A DNA stretch of 64,000 bases. It comes from Azorinus chamasolen. Its lineage: Eukaryota; Mollusca; Bivalvia; Cardiida; Solecurtidae. The stretch is from the NCBI GenBank assembly GCA_963576725.1, contig OY755238.1:26814334-26878333 (forward strand), in the 5' to 3' direction. The notes below the pieces were generated by a model. It saw nothing but the letters and a program-made list of their open reading frames with translations, was not told where the DNA came from and did not search any database. A program made the translations under genes and the position numbers. Shown here piece after piece: positions 57,568 through 64,000 of the stretch (its first letter is position 1; every line of letters starts with the position of its first letter).

Positions 57568-58019
57568 TAATCCTTTACCTGTACAGTATTCATGTAAGAA
57601 AAAATGACACCATGAATATTTGTAAGCATATTTGTTTATACAGTACAACCCCTCTAATGCGACCACTTAATGAATCAACATGGTTGTCTTGATAAGCAGG
57701 TGGTTGCTTAATGCAGGACAAAAGTAATGCAGAAAGCTCCTCTAGGAGCTTTCTGTATTACTTTTGTCCTGCATTAAGCTACCACCTGCATCTAGCACCC
57801 AAAATTATACCTATTTCAGGTGGTCGCATTAGCGGGGTTTTACTGTAATATAAACTTTTCAAAGAAATTTTTGCTTTGATAAAAACTTCAGAACCCTATC
57901 TATATCATGGCATAAACAGACAAAACAGGCTGTTATCAGATTGGTCCTACAGGGGCTGTCTGGTCTGGGTCTATTCTATTTGCAAAAAACATGAAAAAGC
58001 ATTTGTATGCGGGAAAGGT
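57568..58019. mobile_element. M1 MITE (reverse) with an M2 MITE nested inside
   Basis: The left end AATCCTTTACCTGTACAGTA and the right end GCGGGAAAGG before TTAA (58020-58023) belong to M1. The complete TA-flanked M2 copy at 57641-57845 splits it, giving a relative age order: M1 first, M2 later. Confidence 0.75.
57641..57845. mobile_element. pogo-like MITE (family M2), complete, TA-flanked
   Basis: The ends are CAGTACAACCCCTCTAATGC and GCATTAGCGGGGTTTTACTG, with TA on both sides. The core hairpin is perfect over about 40 bp (GGACAAAAGTAATGCAGAAA / TTTCTGTATTACTTTTGTCC). Confidence 0.85.
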
Positions 58020-58119
58020 TTAATATAGAAAGTGTTAGCTGCATTTCTGAACATGTCTAACTTGGAGATTGAAGCAAAATTACAATATTTACAGGCAATG
58101 CATTCAGTACTATTTATAA

Positions 58120-58820
58120 CAAGAGGGCCATGGTGGCCCTGTATCGCTCGCCTGGTTTGCTATATTTTTATATAGACATATAAGGAAAACAGGCCACCCA
58201 CCAAACGGTCATTTTTTTTATATATTGTCACAATTTCAGCTAAGCTATGTTGGTAGAGGGTCACCTAATGATTATTCCAATCAACTTAATTTGCAATCTG
58301 AACGTAGGTTTTGTAAAAGAAGAGATTCAAATATTATTTTCTTTTGGTTGCCATGACAACCATGGATCCATACAACTTAAACTATTTTGGTAGTGGGTTA
58401 CCTAATGACTATTGCCATCAACTTATTCTTAAATTAGGTCATTGATTTTTTAGAAGAAGATATTTAAAGATTTTGCAATGTTTTCTATTTTTATAAACAT
58501 ATACGGAACACAGGCCACGACTTTCTGCGGCACCTAGCGGCAATATGTTTTACGATATTGTCATGGTTTTAGATAGATGATTGTTCTCACCATATTATTA
58601 TGAAATCTGACAATAGGTCATAGAAGAAGAGATTTAAAAAAATTCATTTGGTTGTCATGGCAGCAAGAGCTCTAACATCTAGTTTCATAATATTTGACCC
58701 AATAATTTCAGAGATGTCATTTGAAATATTAAAATGTTTATGATGCACGATGGATGACACTGAATGACGGACACACGATGATCACAATAGCTCACCTTGG
58801 CACATTGCACCAGGTGAGCA
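58120..58820 (+). mobile_element. CAAGAGGG ... GGTGAGCAAAA element, short complete copy
   Basis: It starts CAAGAGGGCCATGGTGGCCC and ends GCTCACCTTGGCACATTGCA, then CCAGGTGAGC. The interior has three degenerate units with GGTTGCCATGACAACC or related text. Same family as 54133-55576. Confidence 0.65.
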
Positions 58821-58831
58821 AAACCCTCACT

Positions 58832-59055
58832 TAACCCCTTTCTTCTTAAATACGCCCTTCTACGACTCCGTAAAAGTCACTTTACGAAATCATTGTGATA
58901 AATAGAGCATTTGCTACTATGGGAGCAAATACTCTATTTATCACAATAGTTTCAAAACTACACAATTCTAAACTTTTTCTCTTCACTAGTAAATGCTCCT
59001 TTTTGGTAGATTGATTCAAAGAGCTTGTGTGTAAAATAGCCTATGGGGGAAATGG
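58832..59055. mobile_element. M4 hairpin MITE, TTAA at left
   Basis: TTAACCCCTTTCTTC begins it. The hairpin ATTGTGATAAATAGAGCATT / GCTCTATTTATCACAAT follows, and it ends GGGGGAAATGG. Confidence 0.65.
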
Positions 59056-59331
59056 TTTTTGAACGCTGAACTTTCAAAGTGGAATGGTTCATCATTGTTA
59101 AACACAAGAGTGTTCGTAGGAACACATGTGTCACCTGCTCGAAGCTGACACAAAAACTGTTAATATGCTGGAGTGCGAAAATCAGAAAAAAGGGGAATAA
59201 GTTAATGTTGTATTGCTAGGCAATACAAAGAGTCCCCTACCGTATTTAAAGAAACCTCCACTGACCCACAAACCCATGGTGTAGTTGACAATGGTATAAA
59301 CATGACAAACCTGAATGGTATTAGTAAAAAT

Positions 59332-59715
59332 AATAAGAAAAACAATATGACAAAAGGGGAATAACTCAAAATATACCTAGAACTGTAAGCAACAGGTTAA
59401 CGAATACCCCTCCCACCTGGCTACTAAATGTCAGATCTTTTACCAAATAGGGTCGTCCAAAAAGGGAGATAAAATAGTTATTGTCCGGACAAGAAAATAT
59501 GAAAAAAGGGAATAACAATATGAATAAGAAAAACAATATGACAAAAGGGGAATAACTCAAAATATACCTAGAACTGTAAGCAACAGGTTAACGAATACCC
59601 CTCCCACCTGACTACTAAATGTCAGAACTTTTACCAAATAGTGTCGTCCAAAAAGGGAGATAAAAGAGTTATTGTCTGGACAAGAAAATATGAAAAAAGG
59701 GAATAACTCCAAAAA
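59332..59715 (+). repeat. 191-bp tandem duplication
   Basis: AATAAGAAAAACAATATGAC through AAGAAAATATGAAAAAAGGG occurs twice, starting at 59332 and 59523, with very few differences. It is very recent. Confidence 0.93.
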
Positions 59716-59842
59716 TATTGATGCTAGAGTTATGGCCCTTGTGCATGACACGTCCTCTTATCATGCTATGGAGTCCTTAAATGTTGTCGATATGAGGGAA
59801 GGGGTAAAGCGACCATTCCTTTATTGAACATATGTATCTTAA

Positions 59843-60021
59843 CCTTTTCCCTCATATAAACGTGCTTCCATGTATCTGTTTTCTAATGGAATTTGATAGG
59901 CCTGTTTCTATACTTTCTGAAATGGCTACAAGGTTCTACATTCCATTTTTCATTGCAACTATTTTGTCCATGAATATTCAGTAAGTATTGAAATTTGGAA
60001 TAAACATAGATCAAGGGAAGG
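59843..60021. mobile_element. M1-related MITE lacking the hairpin, TTAA-flanked
   Basis: TTAA at 59839-59842 and 60022-60025. The ends are CCTTTTCCCTCATATAAACG and ATAGATCAAGGGAAGG. The tail TCCATGAATATTCAGTAAG is present but the GCAAACAG hairpin is not, so it is an internal-deletion subfamily. Confidence 0.75.
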
Positions 60022-60254
60022 TTAAAAAGTGAGCAGTTACTTAATGCAGGTCAACAGTAATGCAGTTTTGTATTACTGTTGCCCTGCATCAAGCTACTAC
60101 CTGCAGTACAGGCCCGTAATAAGACCTCTTTTTGATGGCCACTAACAACGGGTTGTATTGTACAGTTGCTGTTTGCATTCAAAGGGTTAAACTTAACAGC
60201 TGTATAAGATAATTGGTTTAATACAATACTTCATAGATACACATTTAAATGTCC

Positions 60255-60440
60255 TTGCAAACAGAGTAGACCAAGATGAGACAGTTCCTACCAGAGTTTT
60301 CTAATCTGGATCTGCTGTTTGGTGGAGAACATTGTTTTAATGCTTTACTTCATAGATACACACTTTCATGCCTTTGCAAACAGAGTTGACCAATATCAGA
60401 TAGTTTCTACACGAGTTTTCTAATCAGGATCCACTGTTTG
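60255..60440. repeat. Two degenerate M1 hairpins in tandem
   Basis: TTGCAAACAGAGTAGACCAA (60256) and TTGCAAACAGAGTTGACCAA (60376) are each followed by TTTTCTAATC and a GATC.CTGTTTG arm. Confidence 0.7.
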
Positions 60441-60661
60441 CATATGAAAAAATAATGATCTGATTCAGCAGATTCTGCCATGGCCAAACTGTCCTGTTGC
60501 CACATGCCATAGAAGATCATGAAATTAATATTCATGATACCATTTTTTCTTACATGAATACTGTTGGAGTAAATGGATTTAAATGAAGTACAGTGCACTC
60601 TCTCTACAATGACTATCAACAGTTGTCTAAGTATTGACCATTAAAACTGGTAGTAGCTTAA

Positions 60662-60864
60662 CCCGTTACCTCGTAGGCTATTTTTAGACACAACCTCTTT
60701 GAATAAATATACCGAAAAGGAGCATTAACTAGAGTTTTGTAGTTTGAAACCATTGTGATAAATAGAGCATTTGCTCCAATAGGAGCAAATGCTCTATTTA
60801 TCACAATGGTTTCACAAAGTGGCTTTTACAGAGTCGTCAGAAGTCGTCAATATGAGGGAATGGG
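60662..60864. mobile_element. M4 hairpin MITE, complete, TTAA-flanked
   Basis: TTAA at 60658-60661 and 60865-60868. The ends are CCCGTTACCTCGTAGG and TATGAGGGAATGGG. The core has a perfect 32-bp stem (60746-60777 with 60782-60813) and loop AATA. The right TTAA is shared with the next MITE. Confidence 0.85.
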
Positions 60865-60868
60865 TTAA

Positions 60869-61070
60869 CACAGAAAATAAGAACTTTCTTTCATTAAGCA
60901 GCCAATAGGAGCCGTCTGATCAGGGCCTGCTCTCTTTGCTAATGGAATTTGATTTCTTTAGTTTCTAAAATGGCTACAATGTTACACCTACCACATTTCA
61001 TTGTAAATATTGTGTCCATGAATATTCAGTATGTATTGAAATTTGGAATAAACATAGAACAGGGAAAGGG
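60869..61070. mobile_element. piggyBac-like MITE, family M1, TTAA-flanked
   Basis: TTAA at 60865-60868 and 61071-61074. The right end is CATAGAACAGGGAAAGGG and the hairpin is reduced (AATAGGAGCCGTCTGATCAG). It abuts the M4 copy across a single shared TTAA. Confidence 0.75.
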
Positions 61071-61320
61071 TTAAGAAATTATTATAGATCTCACTCTACA
61101 GTTTATAGATCTACCATTGATACAAAACAATCATTAGTGAACACAGGACCAACCAAAGTTTTATTTTTTGTCCGCCACAAGTACTGTGTTTGAAGTTATT
61201 TGGTTTTATTTAATCAGAGATCAAACCCACTCCCATTCCATTCCACTTCAAATTCAACCACTACTGACTGACATGTTGAGGTCACCCATAATGCTATTTG
61301 CAAAGAGCTAAATCCAAATC

Positions 61321-61393
61321 GAGGGTTTGGTGCAAAACTATTGTAACTCCTTCACAAAGTGAGGGAGTTACAATAGTTTTGCACCAAAACCTC
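61321..61393. repeat. P3 palindrome, second copy (35-bp stem, two mismatches)
   Basis: GAGGGTTTGGTGCAAAACTA pairs with TAGTTTTGCACCAAAACCTC around AAA. Same family as 42610-42690, about 19 kb away. Confidence 0.9.
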
Positions 61394-61759
61394 AAAATGA
61401 AATAATCAGGATTGAATGAATATTAATTAGCTGTTTTTGTATAATGGCATTACCATGTCAGAAATTGTAGAATCATATTTATACTATTACATAACAAACA
61501 GAGCAAACAGATCCTGATCAGAAGGTTTACACAGAATCAAGGGTTACATACATTCATTAGCAAGCTCTGAAGACCTTGATCAGACAGCGTGTGGTTAGTT
61601 TGCATATGCATAACAAGATAGGTTTGTGAAACACTATGTCCCCGATATGACCTTTGACCCTGGAGGATGATTATAATTGACTTTGACATGTCACCCTCAA
61701 AGCCATCCGATCTGCATCTACTAAAATTGTAAAGGCATAGAGTTTATGGAGTAAAGGGT

Positions 61760-62633
61760 TTAAATGCATAATAGCTTTCTCAGTGTTGATGTGACGAGTG
61801 GAATGTCTGGTTCTATTTGATGTTCAAGTGTTAAAAACAGCTCCTTGAATTTGGCATTGATGTGTGTTGTAAGACTCAGAAAATCGATCTGACTTTCTCT
61901 TCCCCAGTTCTCCCTTAGAATAGTCACGAATGCTTTCACAAGCAAGGAGGGGTCTTTTTGCTCCCCGTCTGTCATTATCCTCCTTTTCCTTGTGATGTTG
62001 CCCGGCAGTTTTGACACTAATGTTATAATGTCGGAGTCGGTGGGAATTTTCACTTTCTTCACGGTAACACCTCTTTTTCTCATCTGATCTGATTGAGTTG
62101 ACGTTTTCATATCATAGTAATCTGCTTGCATTAGTACCACCTTCGGTTTTCCTGCAAAGGAACCAATATTTTTCAGCCTGTTTAAGAAATCCTCCATATC
62201 CACGCTTTGATCCTTGAAGTCCAATGTGTCTCCACCTGACGAGCTGTATGTCAGAAAAACCAACACAAATGAGTCAAATCTTTCGAAGTCGATGCCGGCT
62301 GCTAGGTAATTGAGAAACTCATCATAGCACTTGTCTTGCTGGATGCCAACAATTGCACGACCTTTAAAAAGTTCCATCAAAGCAATGGCATCAACATCTC
62401 TGTCTTGTTGTTCTCCACCCTTCTGTTCTCCATCCTTCATAAGTAGTTTATTACGGCGTGGCACTTCTCCCTTCAATCCAAATGGCTTTGTCGTCGAACA
62501 GATGGTGACGGAGATTCCTCCTCGTCTTGTATTTGGGTACCATGGGTCTTCTATGTATGACGATGAAAATATTTCCTCATTGACGGGTCTCTCGGGATTC
62601 ATCGTCCCCATTTTAAAGCTTTTTTGGCTATCC
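61760..62633 (-). CDS. Caspase-fold protein lacking both catalytic residues (pseudo-caspase), terminal exon
   Basis: Caspases are Cys proteases of cell death and inflammation; this one should be inactive. The open minus frame ends at TAA 61760-61762. It extends past ATG 62611 to a strong acceptor CTTGTTTCTTTCAG|G at 62634, so I take it as the last exon, with the true start further upstream (higher coordinates, not found). Counting from that ATG: residues 29-40 (RRGGISVTICST) match the first caspase strand. Residues 115-130 (FVLVFLTYSSSGGDTL) match the strand with the catalytic 'SHG', but His is Tyr122. Residues 155-166 (KPKVVLMQADYY) match 'KPKlf.iQACRG', but Cys is Asp164. The p10 half follows (VSKLPGN, LLVKAFVTILREN, IDFLSLTTHIN, PLVTSTLRKLL). 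The usual p20/p10 linker is short. The frame is unbroken over 290 codons, arguing for selection. It may act as a regulator or decoy of active caspases; that is inference. Confidence 0.82.
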
Positions 62634-62650
62634 CTGAAAGAAACAAGAAA
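62634..62650 (-). promoter_or_regulatory. Splice acceptor of the pseudo-caspase exon
   Basis: On minus, the sequence TTCTTGTTTCTTTCAG precedes the exon, and the exon continues in frame from the acceptor to the first ATG. Known acceptors have such a pyrimidine tract and CAG. Confidence 0.75.
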
Positions 62651-62730
62651 GGCATGTTGATACGTTACCTAACAAAGAAGTGGGTCGACTACAGTGGTTT
62701 TATTCTACGATGTGTGCAACCGCTGCCACG

Positions 62731-62822
62731 TGCACACACACACGCACGCGCACGCTCTCACACACAGTAATACACACACGCACGAACGCACACACACATA
62801 CACACAGAACCCCCAACACACA
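62731..62822 (+). repeat. Imperfect (CA)n microsatellite
   Basis: ACACACACACGCACGCGCAC and similar, upstream (on minus) of the pseudo-caspase exon, within its presumed intron. Confidence 0.9.
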
Positions 62823-63006
62823 CAGTTCAAAAATGGGATACTGTTCACCCCACCACTCCCACCTTGTATATAAGTACTGTATACCTAATCCGGGTAAAGT
62901 CAATTGAAATGTGACCACAAAGAAGGTGTTTTTAAATTTGCATTCCAGATGTGGGTTTTCGAGATCCTTCTTGCACTCGCTTAGTCATTTGTGTTTCACT
63001 GCACTA

Positions 63007-63203
63007 CAGTAAAAACCCTCTATAACGGCCACTAAATTACATCAAGTATTTTGTGTTAAATGTAGGTGGCTGCTTAAAGCAATGTAAAAGTAAAACAGAA
63101 CGCTCCTACATGAGCGTTCTGTTTTACTTTCACCTTGCTTTAAGCTGCCACCTGCCCTAAATACCAACTAATTAACACATGTTAGTGGCCGTTATAGAGA
63201 GGA
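63007..63203. mobile_element. M2-related pogo-like MITE
   Basis: CAGTAAAAACCCTCTATAAC at the left. A near-perfect hairpin (AAAGTAAAACAGAACGCTCC / GAGCGTTCTGTTTTACTTTC) and GTGGCCGTTATAGAGAGG at the right. The right terminus is worn. Confidence 0.7.
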
Positions 63204-63239
63204 TACATGTACATGACCCGTTATAGAAGTTGATGTTTA

Positions 63240-64000
63240 GTCGGTAAATAGCTGAAATAGGTAATACACAACGAGCAGTGAGCCGAGAATGTACTTTACA
63301 TTTTGGTACGTTCCATGATTTAGGGGCTTCGGCATTGCTGCAATCCATCTAACTAAGATATACATGTACTTTATACGCGTCAGTCAATCACGATTTTCTC
63401 ATGCAGGGTTTTACGCTGACACAATGCTAATTCGCCCCAAAAAGTGGACTGCGCTGATTTTTATGGGCCTTGGCTCACTGCTCGCTGTTTACTTATAACT
63501 TATGTTATAAGTAAACTACAGTGCTCCCTCCCTACAACGGCCCTCTCAATAACGATTCCCTCCTTACAACAACGCATGTCACTGTTTCCGAAACAACAAG
63601 GCTCCAGAAACAACTTTTTTCCATCGTATTTTCCTTATGCCTCCATCAAACCCTTTGTTGTGACCACTCTTTAGAATCGTCACTTTGTGACGATTCTAAA
63701 GAGTGGTCACAACATAGAGTTTGATGGAGGCATAACGGTTTTAGTTCTCGAAATACACCTTATCTGGGGATCTGCAAACAAGCTAATTATGTTTGATTTT
63801 CTCTCCCTATAACAACTCCCTCTGAACAACACATACAATCTTCGTATCCCAAAGGGTGTCGTTGTAGAGAGGGAGCACTGTACAAGCAGTGAGCCATAAC
63901 AATCAACGCAGTCCACTTTATGGGGGAATCAGCATTCTGTCAACATAAAAACCTGCATGAGAAAATCGTGATTGACTGTTGCATGTAAAGTACATATTAG
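63240..64000. repeat. Large inverted repeat running off the window end
   Basis: ATGTACTTTATACGCG...CAATCACGATTTTCTCATGC (about 63364-63405) and GTGGACTGCGCTGATT (about 63443) have inverse copies at about 63905-63995 (GCATGAGAAAATCGTGATTG, CAACGCAGTCCAC). The 63519-63880 MITE lies between the arms. The right arm is cut by the end of the window. Confidence 0.8.
63519..63880. mobile_element. 362-bp pogo-like hairpin MITE (family M5), TA-flanked
   Basis: The ends are CAGTGCTCCCTCCCTACAAC and GTTGTAGAGAGGGAGCACTG, with TA at 63517-63518 and 63881-63882. A central perfect hairpin GACCACTCTTTAGAATCGTC / GACGATTCTAAAGAGTGGTC is joined by ACTTTGT. It sits between the arms of the larger inverted repeat. 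Confidence 0.85.

Noticed and set aside
62680..62918. His/Thr-rich frame over the CA microsatellite as an upstream exon of the pseudo-caspase gene
   Set aside because: It is composed of the CA tract, and I found no donor site in suitable phase.

Overview
This window looks like nuclear DNA of a mollusc, most probably a bivalve. The sequence is AT-rich, gene-poor and intron-bearing. It is packed with repeat types I know from bivalve genomes: blocks starting CAAGAGGG and ending in a GGTGAGC hairpin, 'aagggcaataactcc' tracts, blocks opening with GTGGAGCTATTGTC or CGCCCACCTAATAAAGG, and many short perfect hairpins. The species cannot be fixed from the sequence alone. I see no bacterial operons, rRNA or CRISPR arrays, and no tRNA that I can support.

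Layout. 0.2-4.9 kb: a decayed gene of a widespread uncharacterised invertebrate family with a C-terminal Cys-rich CXC-like motif. It is bracketed by about 170-bp inverted repeats, which suggests a DNA transposon. 5-15 kb: MITEs, a 22-bp and a 62-bp tandem array, and a weak retroelement-like fragment at 10.3-10.8 kb. 15.3-22.3 kb: a 7,017-bp foldback-type element with ATATT target duplications. Each arm holds four units of about 354 bp, the right arm carries a nested 1.34-kb transposon, and the loop carries a GC-rich island. 24.3-27.2 kb, minus strand: two exons of a Cys-rich ectodomain resembling molluscan GPCR-like receptors. 29-34 kb: satellites and composite repeats.

36.4-42.1 kb: a dead, integrated virion-module fragment of a Polinton/adintovirus-like dsDNA element. 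In order, all on plus, it holds a capsid-like gene, an FtsK/A32-like packaging ATPase, a conserved unknown, a small basic ORF, two membrane proteins and a Cys-pair protein. Frameshifts, stops and three separate repeat insertions break it. No polymerase or integrase is visible.

42.5-61.7 kb: almost entirely repeats. These include a 1-kb 25-bp minisatellite, a 1,276-bp near-perfect palindrome with an 8-bp target duplication, a 5'-truncated non-LTR retrotransposon end, nested TTAA-flanked and TA-flanked MITEs, and arrays of about 150-170 bp. 61.76-62.63 kb, minus strand: the best candidate for a living gene, the last exon of a caspase-fold protein whose catalytic His and Cys are both replaced. 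The window ends inside another inverted repeat.

The main themes are nested transposition, inverted-repeat elements at every scale (30 bp to 7 kb), one captured viral module, and a probable pseudo-caspase. All family assignments are from reading the translations by eye; no database search was possible.
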